Assembly (NCBI RefSeq): GCF_017948485.1
Contig: NZ_JAFFSX010000004.1
Location: forward strand, 186,001 to 250,000
DNA: 64,000 nt
DNA from: Streptomyces sp. GESEQ-35
Lineage (GTDB): Bacteria > Actinomycetota > Actinomycetes > Streptomycetales > Streptomycetaceae
Direction: 5' to 3'
The notes under the pieces are model-generated. The model was not told the origin of the DNA. It ran no database searches and worked only from the letters and a program-made list of their open reading frames with translations. Within the stretch, counting starts at the first letter, position 1; every line of letters starts with the position of its first letter. The position numbers were made by a program, and so were the translations under genes. Positions 1 through 8,888 of this stretch are shown in pieces.

Positions 1-71
1 AGGCGGCTGACGGACCTGGACAGGTCGTCGATGCTGCGCTGGATGGACGTCAGTTCGTCGTGTACCGACAT
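1..71 (-). CDS. Hypothetical protein, N-terminus only (runs off the left edge)
   Basis: Only the first 24 codons are present, read leftward from an ATG at 71. The peptide begins MSVHDELTSIQRSIDDL and continues SRSVSRL to the edge; its heptad-like Ile/Leu spacing suggests an amphipathic or coiled-coil helix. The start is supported by a GAGGAAA ribosome binding site six bases upstream. I do not recognise the family. It is divergent from the LpqW-like gene, with about 400 bases between them. Confidence 0.6.
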   Translation of the reverse strand, partial: MSVHDELTSIQRSIDDLSRSVSR

Positions 72-469
72 GACGTTTCCTCACTTCCGTAGGCCGGGCG
101 GCCGTGGGTGGCAACGTTCATGCGCCTGCGAGTGTTGCGCGTCACACCGGCCGGTGGGAAGCCGTGTGCACCGATTGGCTGAGGTCTGTTGGTGTGTGCG
201 GGTGCGTGGGGGTCGCTGTCCCCGGGGGCTGCGCCCCCGGCCCCGCTTCGGCCTGAAGGGCCTCGTCCTCGGTCGCCGGGCGGGCTGACAACGCCCGACC
301 GGCGTTCACAGGTGCGAGCCGATTGGGCCGAGCGGGTGGGCTTCTGCTGCCTCGCCGCCGTGTCGCACTCCGTTGCTGAACCCTTTCCTCTTAGGTGGCC
401 GCATACGTGTGATCAGCTCCATATACCGCCAAAAGTGATCATAACGCCCTGTGCCCCCGGAGGTAAGAG
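72..469. other. Divergent intergenic region with repeat and a TGATCA-rich promoter zone
   Basis: No convincing gene. The left half is repetitive GC-rich sequence (family B repeat, listed separately). The right part becomes more A/T-rich close to the LpqW-like start. It carries TGATCA at about 411 and again within AGTGATCATAAC at 434-445. The latter 12-mer recurs, inverted, upstream of the small membrane protein gene at 25944-25955. It may be an operator or promoter part, but this is not proven. Confidence 0.5.
213..291. repeat. Intergenic repeat family B, copy 1 (inverted)
   Basis: The segment holds GGGGGCTGCGCCCCC followed by GCTTCGGCCTGAAGGGCC and then TCCTCGGTCGCCGGGCGG. Read in reverse complement it has the same plan as the repeat at 41241-41340: a CAGCCC-x-CCGGCG box, then GAGGA, then a hairpin built from GGGGC..GCCCC. 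Such elements are common between Streptomyces genes. The GGGGGC-TGC-GCCCCC core folds as a short hairpin. Confidence 0.6.
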
Positions 470-2545
470 ATGTCCCACGACGGCGTCGGACAGCGCCAGG
501 TCATGCGCTCCGTGGCCTTCCTCGCCGCGGGCGCACTCGCGCTCACCGGATGCAGCTCCGAGGACCAGGCCGGCAAACCCCTGGCCGGGCAGGACATCGC
601 GCCCGCCGGCCGCGCCCTGGTCGCCGACGGCGGCACCCTGCGCTGGGCGGTGGACTCCGTACCGGAGACCCTGAACACCTTCCAGGCCGACGCCGACGCC
701 ACCACCACCCGCGTCGCCCAGGCCGTCCTGCCGTCGATGTTCCGGCTCGACGTGAACGGCCGCCCGCAGATCAACCCCGACCACCTGGAGTCGGCGAAGG
801 TCGTCGAGACCGAGCCCAAGCAGGTCGTCCTCTACAAGCTCAACCAGCAGGCGGTCTGGAGCAACGGCCGGGAGATCGGCGCCGCCGACTTCGCCGCCCA
901 GTGGCGTGCCCTGTCCGGCAAGGACAGCGCCTACTGGACCGCCCGCAACGCCGGCTACGACCGCATCGAGCGGATCCAGCGCGGCGCCAACGACCTTGAG
1001 GTCAAGGTCACCTTCGCCCGGCCCTATGCCGACTGGCAGTCGCTGTTCACGCCGCTGTACCCGAAGGAGGTCATGGGCACGCCGGACTCCTTCAACGACG
1101 GAGCGCGGCGCAAGCTCAAGGTCACCGCGGGCCCCTTCCTGCTGAAGAAGATCGACCGCAAGGCCGATGAGATCACCCTCACCCGCAGTCCGCGCTGGTG
1201 GGGGCGGCCCGCCAAGCTCTCCCAGATCGTGCTGCGCTCCGTACCGCGCGACGAGCGGGCCGCCCAGCTGGCCGCGGGCAAGCTGGACCTGGCCGAGATC
1301 GACGCCGAGGTGTCGCGCCGCATCACCCTCGCCGCCCGTCCGCAGGGCACGAGCACCCCGCTCCAGGGCCCCGGCGGCTCGGACCCGCTGCGCGGCTTCG
1401 AGGTCCGCAAGTCCTTCGAGCCCGCCTACACCCAGCTCGCCCTCAACGGCGCCGACGGCCCGCTCGCCGACGAGCGCGTCCGCCGCGCCGTGGCCCGCGC
1501 CCTCGACCGCAAGGAACTGGCCAAGGCCGTCCTCAAGCCGCTGGGCCTGCCCGCCGTCCCCGTCGGCAGCCACCTCGCGCTCTCCGGCCAGGCCGCCTAC
1601 GCCGACAACAGCGGCGCCCTGGGCGACCAGGACACCAAGGAGGCCCAGGCGCTGCTCGCGGACGCCGGGTGGGTGCGGGGCGGCACCGTCAAGGAGCAGC
1701 AGAAGAAGGGCGAGAAGGCGGCCGGCCCCGAGGGCAGGAACGCCGAGGACGAGTCCCAGGGCGGCGACGACGGTACGTACATCGTCGGCGAGGACGGCAA
1801 GTCGTACGCGTCGGACCACAAGGCGCCGGGCGAGGCCGACCGGGAGAAGAAGCACCCCGAGAAGGGCCAGGAGCACCTCGCCCAGGACGGCAAGCAGCAG
1901 CTCAAACAGGGCGGTGCGCCCGGCGCGTACGCCCCCATGGGCACCGCCGCCCCCGCGGGCGCCCCCGCCGGTCCGCTCGCCAAGAACGGCAAGCCGCTCA
2001 CCCTCACCTTCGTGCTGCCGTCGGGCGTCGGCTCCGAGACGCTGCGTACGGTGGCCGACCGGATCCGCCGGATGCTGGACCGGGTCGGCATCGGCACCGA
2101 ACTGAAGAAGGTCTCCGACGAGAGCTACTTCAAGGACCACATCGCGTCCGGCCAGTACGACCTCGCCCTCTACTCCTGGCCCGCCTCCGCCTTCCCCGCC
2201 ACCGACGCCCGCCCCATCTACGCCAAGCCCGTCCCGGCCGCCGACGGCTCCCTGAACGTCGAGCAGAACTACACCCGCGTCGGCACCGACCAGGTCGACC
2301 AGCTCTTCGACCAGGCCATCTCCACCCTCGACGAGTCCGAGACCCGGTCCCTGATCCGCAAGGCCGACTCCCGCATCTGGGCCACCGCCGGCTCCATCCC
2401 CCTCTACCAGCGCCCCCAACTGACCGCCACATGGAAGGGCACGGCCAACGCGGGCGCCTTCGGCTTCCAGACGCCGGTCTATGAGGACATGGGGTTCCTG
2501 AAGAAGGGGGCGAAGGCGTCGGCGAGTCCGACGTCCGGCGACTGA
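470..2545 (+). CDS. LpqW-like family 5 substrate-binding lipoprotein
   Basis: 691 residues, extracellular lipoprotein of the peptide-binding (SBP family 5) fold. The signal peptide ends in the lipobox LTGC (residues 24-27), after a basic start and a hydrophobic stretch. GGAGGT precedes the ATG. No transport genes are linked. In mycobacteria typA lies beside lpqW, whose product belongs to this fold but acts in phosphatidylinositol-mannoside/lipoarabinomannan synthesis; the same typA neighbour here argues for an LpqW orthologue rather than a transporter subunit. An odd feature is a charged, Lys/Glu/Gln- then Ala/Pro-rich insert at about residues 408-505, splitting the fold before its last lobe. 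Function in Streptomyces is inferred, not shown; an orphan peptide-binding protein is the alternative. Confidence 0.8.
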   Translation: MSHDGVGQRQVMRSVAFLAAGALALTGCSSEDQAGKPLAGQDIAPAGRALVADGGTLRWAVDSVPETLNTFQADADATTTRVAQAVLPSMFRLDVNGRPQINPDHLESAKVVETEPKQVVLYKLNQQAVWSNGREIGAADFAAQWRALSGKDSAYWTARNAGYDRIERIQRGANDLEVKVTFARPYADWQSLFTPLYPKEVMGTPDSFNDGARRKLKVTAGPFLLKKIDRKADEITLTRSPRWWGRPAKLSQIVLRSVPRDERAAQLAAGKLDLAEIDAEVSRRITLAARPQGTSTPLQGPGGSDPLRGFEVRKSFEPAYTQLALNGADGPLADERVRRAVARALDRKELAKAVLKPLGLPAVPVGSHLALSGQAAYADNSGALGDQDTKEAQALLADAGWVRGGTVKEQQKKGEKAAGPEGRNAEDESQGGDDGTYIVGEDGKSYASDHKAPGEADREKKHPEKGQEHLAQDGKQQLKQGGAPGAYAPMGTAAPAGAPAGPLAKNGKPLTLTFVLPSGVGSETLRTVADRIRRMLDRVGIGTELKKVSDESYFKDHIASGQYDLALYSWPASAFPATDARPIYAKPVPAADGSLNVEQNYTRVGTDQVDQLFDQAISTLDESETRSLIRKADSRIWATAGSIPLYQRPQLTATWKGTANAGAFGFQTPVYEDMGFLKKGAKASASPTSGD

Positions 2546-2760
2546 GGCACTTTCCGCAGGCCCAGCGCCGCCCGTGAGACCTGCCCAGCCGATTCCGCCG
2601 CTGCGAAGCTGAGCTGAGCTGCGCGGACACAGCCGGGCGCGCCCCCGCCACCGCGGCCCCGTACGATGGGGTAAGGCCGTGGCATGTCCAGCCCGGCAGG
2701 GCCCGCGTAACACAGACGTACGCGCAGGCCGTCCTCACACTCCGGGAGAAGCGCCTCACT

Positions 2761-4668
2761 ATGGCCACGCGCCACGACATCCGCAACGTCGCCATCGTCG
2801 CCCACGTCGACCACGGCAAGACCACTCTGGTCGACGCCATGCTCAAGCAGGCCGGTGCCTTCGCCGCGCACGCCGCCGAGTCGCTCGACGACCGAATGAT
2901 GGACTCGAACGACCTGGAACGTGAGAAGGGCATCACGATCCTGGCCAAGAACACGGCCGTGAAGTACCACCCGAAGGATGGCGGCGACGTCATCACCATC
3001 AACATCATCGACACCCCGGGCCACGCCGACTTCGGTGGCGAGGTCGAGCGCGGTCTGTCGATGGTGGACGCCGTGGTGCTGCTCGTCGACGCCTCCGAGG
3101 GCCCGCTGCCCCAGACCCGCTTCGTGCTGCGCAAGGCGCTCCAGCAGCGTCTGCCGGTCATCCTGTGCATCAACAAGACCGACCGCGCGGACTCCCGGAT
3201 CGACGAGGTCGTCAACGAGACCTACGACCTCTTCCTGGACCTGGAGGCGGACGAGGAGCAGATCGAGTTCCCCATCGTCTACGCGTGTGCGCGTGACGGT
3301 GTGGCCTCGCTGACCAAGCCCGAGGACGGCACCGTCCCGGCCGACAGCGACAGCCTGGAGCCGTTCTTCTCGACGATCCTGTCGCACGTGCCGGCTCCGG
3401 AGTACGACACGGAGGCCCCCCTCCAGGCGCACGTCACCAACCTGGACGCGGACAACTTCCTCGGCCGTATCGCGCTGCTCCGCGTCGAGCAGGGCGAGCT
3501 GCGCAAGGGCCAGACCGTCACGTGGATCAAGCGTGACGGCACGATGTCCAGCGTGCGCATCACCGAACTGCTGATGACCGAGGCGCTCACCCGCAAGCCC
3601 GCCGAGATGGCGGGACCCGGTGACATCTGTGCCGTCGCCGGTATCCCGGACATCATGATCGGTGAGACCCTCGCCGACCCCGAGAACCCGATCGCGCTGC
3701 CGCTGATCACGGTCGACGAGCCGGCGATCTCCATGACCATCGGCACCAACACGTCGCCGCTGGTCGGCCGTGGCGGCACCGGCAAGGGCGCCTCCGCGAA
3801 GGCCGCCGTCAAGGACCGCAAGGTCACTGCCCGCCAGGTCAAGGACCGTCTGGACCGTGAGCTGATCGGTAACGTCTCGCTGCGGGTCCTGGACACCGAG
3901 CGCCCCGACGCCTGGGAGGTCCAGGGCCGTGGTGAGCTCGCGCTCGCCATCCTGGTCGAGCAGATGCGCCGCGAGGGCTTCGAGCTGACCATCGGCAAGC
4001 CGCAGGTCGTCACCCAGGAGATCGACGGCAAGGTCCACGAGCCCGTCGAGCGCATGACGATCGACGTCCCCGAGGAGCACATGGGCGCGGTCACGCAGCT
4101 CATGGGTGTCCGCAAGGGCCGGATGGACAACATGTCCAACCACGGTTCGGGATGGGTGCGGCTGGAGTTCGTCGTACCGTCCCGCGGCCTCATCGGCTTC
4201 CGTACGGAGTTCCTGACCGGTACCCGTGGCACGGGCATCGCGCACTCCATCCACGAGGGTCACGAGCCGTGGTTCGGCACGCTGACGACCCGCAACAACG
4301 GCTCCCTGGTCGCCGACCGCGCCGGCGCCGTCACCGCGTTCGCGATGACGAACCTCCAGGAGCGCGGCGTGCTGTTCACCGACCCCGGCACCGAGGTGTA
4401 CGAGGGCATGATCGTCGGCGAGAACTCGCGCTCCGACGACATGGACGTGAACATCACCAAGGAGAAGAAGCTCACCAACATGCGGTCGGCCGCTGCCGAC
4501 TCGTTCGAGGCGATCGTCCCGCCGCGCAAGCTCTCCCTGGAGCAGTCCCTGGAGTTCTGCCGCGACGACGAGTGCGTCGAGGTCACCCCGGAGTCGGTCC
4601 GCATCCGCAAGGTGAACCTGGACGCCCGCGAGCGCGCCCGCTCCGCGAGCCGCGCCAAGCACGGCTGA
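2761..4668 (+). CDS. typA: Ribosome-associated translational GTPase TypA/BipA
   Basis: 635 residues, normal length for TypA. GTPase motifs: G1 HVDHGKTT at 15-22, DTPGH at 84-88 and NKTD at 138-141. EF-G-like domains II, III and V follow, then the TypA-specific C-terminal domain with RGLIGFRTEFLT. TypA binds the ribosome and helps its assembly and growth under cold and other stress. The ATG start fits the family N-terminus (ATRHDIRNVAIVAHVDHGKT). The gene stands alone and is followed by a strong terminator. Confidence 0.97.
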   Translation: MATRHDIRNVAIVAHVDHGKTTLVDAMLKQAGAFAAHAAESLDDRMMDSNDLEREKGITILAKNTAVKYHPKDGGDVITINIIDTPGHADFGGEVERGLSMVDAVVLLVDASEGPLPQTRFVLRKALQQRLPVILCINKTDRADSRIDEVVNETYDLFLDLEADEEQIEFPIVYACARDGVASLTKPEDGTVPADSDSLEPFFSTILSHVPAPEYDTEAPLQAHVTNLDADNFLGRIALLRVEQGELRKGQTVTWIKRDGTMSSVRITELLMTEALTRKPAEMAGPGDICAVAGIPDIMIGETLADPENPIALPLITVDEPAISMTIGTNTSPLVGRGGTGKGASAKAAVKDRKVTARQVKDRLDRELIGNVSLRVLDTERPDAWEVQGRGELALAILVEQMRREGFELTIGKPQVVTQEIDGKVHEPVERMTIDVPEEHMGAVTQLMGVRKGRMDNMSNHGSGWVRLEFVVPSRGLIGFRTEFLTGTRGTGIAHSIHEGHEPWFGTLTTRNNGSLVADRAGAVTAFAMTNLQERGVLFTDPGTEVYEGMIVGENSRSDDMDVNITKEKKLTNMRSAAADSFEAIVPPRKLSLEQSLEFCRDDECVEVTPESVRIRKVNLDARERARSASRAKHG

Positions 4669-4680
4669 CCCACCGTCGTA

Positions 4681-4727
4681 CGGCCGCGCCGGGCCCCTCC
4701 ACAACCAGGAGGGGCCCGGCGCGGCCG
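4681..4727 (+). terminator. Intrinsic-type terminator of typA
   Basis: Perfect 20-bp stem: arm 4681-4700 (CGGCCGCGCCGGGCCCCTCC) pairs with 4708-4727 around a 7-base loop. It begins 12 bases after the typA stop. There is no U-tract, as is usual in Streptomyces. Confidence 0.85.
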
Positions 4728-5242
4728 CGTTCGGGCAGACATAGGGAAAACCCTGCGTCTTTGCTCAGGAAGCTCACAGGACACCCGAATCGGATTACCC
4801 TGCTGCCGACGCGCCCTGTTCTCGCCCCTGATGTCTTGTCAGGGGCCGCGCGTCCGGAGTCTCGCGGACCTGCCGACGGCGCCTTGCGCGCAGACCGTCG
4901 TCACCGCAACTGGTTTTCTCCTCCACTTCGTCCGGTATACGGACGCCCCCGACCGATAGATGTGTAACAAGTCCGTTTCGCAGGGATCTTTCAGCAAACC
5001 CTTTGTCCGGATTTTGGAAGATGTACGCGCCAGGTGTGATCGAACCGAGACCTTGGGGGTGTGGTTCGGCCATCGGCCCATGGCAGATAGTTAGGCGCGT
5101 AGAGCTCGGGAATACGGGTCACGCGCTCCAGGCGGCGCCGACTCACGAGCGTGGGGGCACTTGACTATCTCCGGCACCGGTGACGGTGTCGTGTCGTGTG
5201 CTCCCCCTTGCGGTGAACCAATGGACTCATGAGGAGGAACCC
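4728..5242 (+). promoter_or_regulatory. Long leader / promoter region of the opp1 operon
   Basis: About 515 bases without a convincing gene. It has lower G+C than its surroundings in 4960-5035. A small hairpin (CCCCTGA..TCAGGGG) lies at about 4826-4846. A TTGACT that could be a -35 box lies at 5162-5167. Open frames on the minus strand here lack Streptomyces codon bias. I infer the opp1 promoter and 5' leader lie here. Confidence 0.45.
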
Positions 5243-6868
5243 ATGCGTGGTGCCAAGAGCGCCAAGTGGGTCGCGATAGCAGCGGTTGTGGCGCTTGCCG
5301 CGACCGCCTGTGGTGGCAGTGACAGCGACAGCGGCGACGACAGCAATGCCGCCATCGATCCGAACGGCAAGTTCTCGATCGAGGTGGGTGAGCCGCAGAA
5401 CCCGCTGCAGCCGGCCAACACCATGGAGTCCAACGGCAGCATCGTCACCCGGGCGCTGTTCACCGGGCTTGTGGACTACGACTCGTCCGGCAAGATCGTC
5501 ATGATGAACGCTCAGTCGGTGGACTCCACCGACAACAAGACGTTCACGGTCAAGCTGAAGTCCGGCTGGAAGTTCCACGACGGCACCCCCGTCACCGCCG
5601 AGTCCTACGTCAAGGCGTGGAACTGGGCCGCGAACCCGGAGAACAAGCAGACCAACAGCTTCTGGTTCTCCGACATCGAGGGCTACGCCGACGTCGCCCC
5701 CGAGAAGGGCAAGCCGAAGGCCACGGAGATGTCCGGCCTGAAGGTCGTCGACGACTCCACCTTCACCATCACCCTGAGCTCCCCGCTGCCCTACTTCGTC
5801 TACAAGCTGGGCTACGAGGTCTTCTCGCCGCTGCCCGAGTCCTTCTACAAGGACCCGAAGGCCGCGGGCGAGAAGCCGGTCGGCAACGGCCCCTACAAGT
5901 TCGTCAGCTGGGACCACAAGAAGCAGATCGAGGTCGCCCGCAACGACGACTACCAGGGCTCGAACAAGGCCAAGAACGGTGGTGTGATCTTCAAGAACTA
6001 CACCAACCTGGAGACGGCCTACGAGGACCTGAAGTCCGGCAACGTCGACGTCCTGCGCCAGCTCGCGCCCCGCGACCTGCCCGTCTACAAGGAGGACCTG
6101 GGCGACCGCGCCGTCGACCAGGCGTACTCCGCGGTGCAGACGATCGCCCCGGCCTTCTACACCGCGCAGTGGAAGGACATCGACCCGAAGGTCATCCAGG
6201 GCCTGTCGATGGCGATCGACCGCAAGACCATCACCACCACCGTGCTCCAGGGCACCCGCGAGCCCGCCACCGGCTGGGTCGCCAAGGGCGTCCTCGGCTA
6301 CCAGCCGAGCCTGGGCACCGACATCTTCACGTACGACCCGGCCAAGGCCAAGGCGCTCATCAAGGAGGGCGGCGGCGTTCCGGGCAACAAGATCTCCATC
6401 CAGTTCAACGCGGACGGCGGTCACAAGGAGTGGGTGGAGGCGGTCTGCGGTTCCATCACCAAGGCCACCGGCGTCGCCTGCACCGGCGACTCCAAGGCGG
6501 ACTTCCAGGCCGACCTCGACGCGCGTGACGCGCAGGAGGTCAAGTCGATGTACCGCTCCGGCTGGGTGCTCGACTACCCGTTCAACGCGAACTTCCTCCG
6601 CGACCTGTTCGGCACCAACTCGGACGGCAACCAGAGCGGCTTCTCCAACCCGGAGATCGACAAGCTGATCAAGGAGGCCGACGCCGCCAAGACGCAGGAG
6701 GAGTCGGAGAAGCTGTACCAGCAGCTCGAGAAGAAGCTGCCCGAGTACATGCCGAGCATTCCGCTCTGGTACTACAAGGTCAACGCGGGCTACTCGGAGA
6801 AGGTCACCGGCGTCAAGTACGCCCAGGACGGCGACCCGGTCCTGACCGGCGTAGAGGTCAAGAAGTAA
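5243..6868 (+). CDS. opp1: oligopeptide-binding lipoprotein (SBP family 5)
   Basis: 541 residues. The signal peptide ends in lipobox ATAC-G (Cys at about residue 23), then a Gly/Ser/Asp linker, then the OppA/DppA-type fold. GAGGAGG before the ATG at 5243 fixes the start; an upstream in-frame ATG at 5180 would bury the signal peptide. It captures peptides outside the membrane and hands them to the opp1 permeases. It is a paralogue of the opp3 binding protein (shared MR-x-A-x-x-AKW start and the EPQNPL / DPQNPL block near the mature N-terminus). From memory the S. coelicolor BldK peptide importer lies in this neighbourhood. Gene order here (binding protein first) differs from what I recall for bldK, so I do not use that name. 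Confidence 0.9.
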   Translation: MRGAKSAKWVAIAAVVALAATACGGSDSDSGDDSNAAIDPNGKFSIEVGEPQNPLQPANTMESNGSIVTRALFTGLVDYDSSGKIVMMNAQSVDSTDNKTFTVKLKSGWKFHDGTPVTAESYVKAWNWAANPENKQTNSFWFSDIEGYADVAPEKGKPKATEMSGLKVVDDSTFTITLSSPLPYFVYKLGYEVFSPLPESFYKDPKAAGEKPVGNGPYKFVSWDHKKQIEVARNDDYQGSNKAKNGGVIFKNYTNLETAYEDLKSGNVDVLRQLAPRDLPVYKEDLGDRAVDQAYSAVQTIAPAFYTAQWKDIDPKVIQGLSMAIDRKTITTTVLQGTREPATGWVAKGVLGYQPSLGTDIFTYDPAKAKALIKEGGGVPGNKISIQFNADGGHKEWVEAVCGSITKATGVACTGDSKADFQADLDARDAQEVKSMYRSGWVLDYPFNANFLRDLFGTNSDGNQSGFSNPEIDKLIKEADAAKTQEESEKLYQQLEKKLPEYMPSIPLWYYKVNAGYSEKVTGVKYAQDGDPVLTGVEVKK

Positions 6869-6927
6869 CCGCAACGACCGTTGTCCCGGGTGCGGCGTGA
6901 CCCGCCCGGGGAACGGCAGCGGCCGGG

Positions 6928-6974
6928 GGGCCCTTTCCACCCGCATCTTCAGGTGATGCGCGGGGAAAGGGCCC
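6928..6974 (+). promoter_or_regulatory. Hairpin between binding protein and first permease
   Basis: GGGCCCTTTCC (6928-6938) pairs with GGAAAGGGCCC (6964-6974), and an inner stem CGCATC/GATGCG extends it. It sits in the 139-base gap inside the operon. Such hairpins after the binding-protein gene often protect its mRNA or partly end transcription, giving more binding protein than membrane subunits. That role is inferred. Confidence 0.7.
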
Positions 6975-7007
6975 GTTGGCTGCTGCCGTGACTGACATGG
7001 AGGCACG

Positions 7008-7940
7008 ATGGGGCGCTACGTCGCACGACGACTGCTCCAGATGATCCCGGTGTTCATCGGGACAACTCTGCTGATCTTTCTCATGGTCTACGCCCTGCCC
7101 GGTGACCCCGTGCGCGGGCTCTTCGGCGACAAGGCCGGCAGCCCGCAGGTCATCGCGGCGCTGAGACATGAGTACGGCCTGGACCAGCCGATCCTGGTGC
7201 AGTACTGGAATTACATGAAGGACATGATCCTGCATGGCGACTTCGGCACGCAGGTGGCCAGCGGCCGCCCCGTCACGGAGGTGCTGGGCGACGCGTTCCC
7301 GGTGACCCTCCGCCTCGCCTCCCTGGCCTTCGCCATCGAGGTCGTCCTGGGTATCGCCCTGGGCGTGCTGGCGGGTCTGCGCGCCGGGCGGCTCAGCGAC
7401 AACGTGATCCTCGTGATCACGCTGCTGTTCATCTCGGTCCCGGTCTTCGTCCTCGGCTTCATCTGCAAGCTGGTCTTCGCCGAGCAGTTGGGGTGGTTGG
7501 ACCCGAACGTGAGCGACTCGACGAACTACGGCCAGTTGCTGATGCCGGCCATCGTCCTGGCGACCGCGTCACTGGCCTATGTGACCCGGCTGACCCGGAC
7601 CTCGATCGCCGAGAACCGGCGTGCGGACTACATCCGCACCGCGATCGCCAAGGGGCTGCCCAAGAGCCGTGTGGTGGGCGTCCACCTCATGCGCAACTCG
7701 CTGATCCCCGTGATCACTTACCTGGGCACCGACATCGGTGCGCTGATGGGCGGCGCCGTCGTCACCGAGGGCCTGTTCAACATCCAGGGCATCGGCGGCA
7801 CGATCTACGAGTCCCTCGTGCGCCGCGAGGGCACCACTCTGGTCGGCCTGGTGACGATCCTCGTCCTCGTCTATCTCCTTGCCAACCTGCTCGTCGACCT
7901 GCTCTACGCGGTCCTTGACCCCAGGATTCGCTATGCCTGA
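7008..7940 (+). CDS. opp1: peptide ABC transporter permease (OppB/DppB type)
   Basis: 310 residues, usual length for OppB/DppB. It begins MGRYVARRLLQMIPVFIG, a first membrane helix followed by the conserved periplasmic YGLDQP segment. It has about six membrane segments and the cytoplasmic EAA loop near RTAIAKGLPKSRV, which docks on the ATPase. GAGG lies upstream of the ATG. Its stop overlaps the next start by 8 bases (ATGCCTGA), so the two permeases are translationally coupled and form the channel as a heterodimer. Confidence 0.93.
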   Translation: MGRYVARRLLQMIPVFIGTTLLIFLMVYALPGDPVRGLFGDKAGSPQVIAALRHEYGLDQPILVQYWNYMKDMILHGDFGTQVASGRPVTEVLGDAFPVTLRLASLAFAIEVVLGIALGVLAGLRAGRLSDNVILVITLLFISVPVFVLGFICKLVFAEQLGWLDPNVSDSTNYGQLLMPAIVLATASLAYVTRLTRTSIAENRRADYIRTAIAKGLPKSRVVGVHLMRNSLIPVITYLGTDIGALMGGAVVTEGLFNIQGIGGTIYESLVRREGTTLVGLVTILVLVYLLANLLVDLLYAVLDPRIRYA

Positions 7941-8877
7941 CGTGACCAAGACCGACGTCAAGAGTGCTGTGCAGGAAGTCGCGACGCCCGCGGGGAAGCT
8001 GCCGGACACCAAGCCGGAGAAGACCCGCAGCCTGTGGGGCGACGCCTGGGCCGACCTGCGCCGCAGCTGGATCTTCATCATCTCCAGCGTTCTGATCTTC
8101 TTCCTGCTGCTGATCACCTTCTTCCCCGGCTGGTTCACCAGCGCGCAACCGATCCTCGGCGACCTGTCCAAGCACTACCTTCAGAAGCCCAAGCTGGGTG
8201 ACGTGGGTTCGCCCGACTGGCTCGGCTACGACCAGCAGGGTCGCAGTGTGTACGCCCGTGTCATCTACGGCACCCGGGCCTCCATAGCCGTCGGCTTCGG
8301 CACCACCGTCCTCGTCACCGTCATGGGCGGCCTGATGGGCATGATCGCCGGGTACTTCGGCGGCCTCGTCGACTCGATCCTGTCGCGGCTGGCGGACGTT
8401 TTCTTCGGCATCCCGTTCCTGCTCGGCACCATGGTCGTGCTCAACTCCTTCCCGGAGCGCACGACCTGGGTCGTCATCGGCGCGCTGGGCCTGTTCGGGT
8501 GGACGCAGATCTCCCGCGTGATGCGCGGTGCGGTGATCACCACCAAGCAGGCCGACTACGTGCAGGCGGCCAAGGCCCTGGGGGCGAGCACCCCGCGGAT
8601 CATGTTCCGCCACATCCTGCCGAACACCCTCGCCCCGGTGATCGTCGTCGCCACCATCTCGCTCGGCGTCTACATCGCCGCCGAGGCCACGCTGTCGTTC
8701 CTGGGCCTGGGGCTCACCGGCGTCTCGTGGGGCAACGACATCTCCGACGGCGGCAACCAGATCCGCGTCGCCCAGTGGATCATGCTCTACCCGTCGATCA
8801 TGCTCAGCATCACGGTGCTGGCATTCATCATGCTCGGTGAGGCCGTACGCAACGCCCTCGACCCGAAGATGCGCTGA
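7933..8877 (+). CDS. opp1: peptide ABC transporter permease (OppC/DppC type)
   Basis: 314 residues. About 45 cytoplasmic residues precede the first membrane helix (LRRSWIFIISSVLIFFLLL), as in OppC/DppC. The EAA loop is near QAAKALGASTPRIMFRHILP. The start is the ATG overlapping the upstream permease stop; an earlier in-frame ATG at 7879 lies inside the upstream gene and encodes an unlikely Ser/Thr/Cys peptide. It pairs with the preceding permease. Confidence 0.92.
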   Translation: MPDVTKTDVKSAVQEVATPAGKLPDTKPEKTRSLWGDAWADLRRSWIFIISSVLIFFLLLITFFPGWFTSAQPILGDLSKHYLQKPKLGDVGSPDWLGYDQQGRSVYARVIYGTRASIAVGFGTTVLVTVMGGLMGMIAGYFGGLVDSILSRLADVFFGIPFLLGTMVVLNSFPERTTWVVIGALGLFGWTQISRVMRGAVITTKQADYVQAAKALGASTPRIMFRHILPNTLAPVIVVATISLGVYIAAEATLSFLGLGLTGVSWGNDISDGGNQIRVAQWIMLYPSIMLSITVLAFIMLGEAVRNALDPKMR

Positions 8878-8888
8878 GGGAGGCGTAC

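Noticed and set aside
4795..5081. Two minus-strand frames in the opp1 leader
   Set aside because: No codon bias, no ribosome binding site, and they overlap a likely promoter region.
413..7006. Long minus-strand frames over the LpqW-like, typA and opp1 binding-protein genes
   Set aside because: Each is the mirror frame of a clear plus-strand gene, with Val/Leu/Gly/Asp-rich translation and no motifs.
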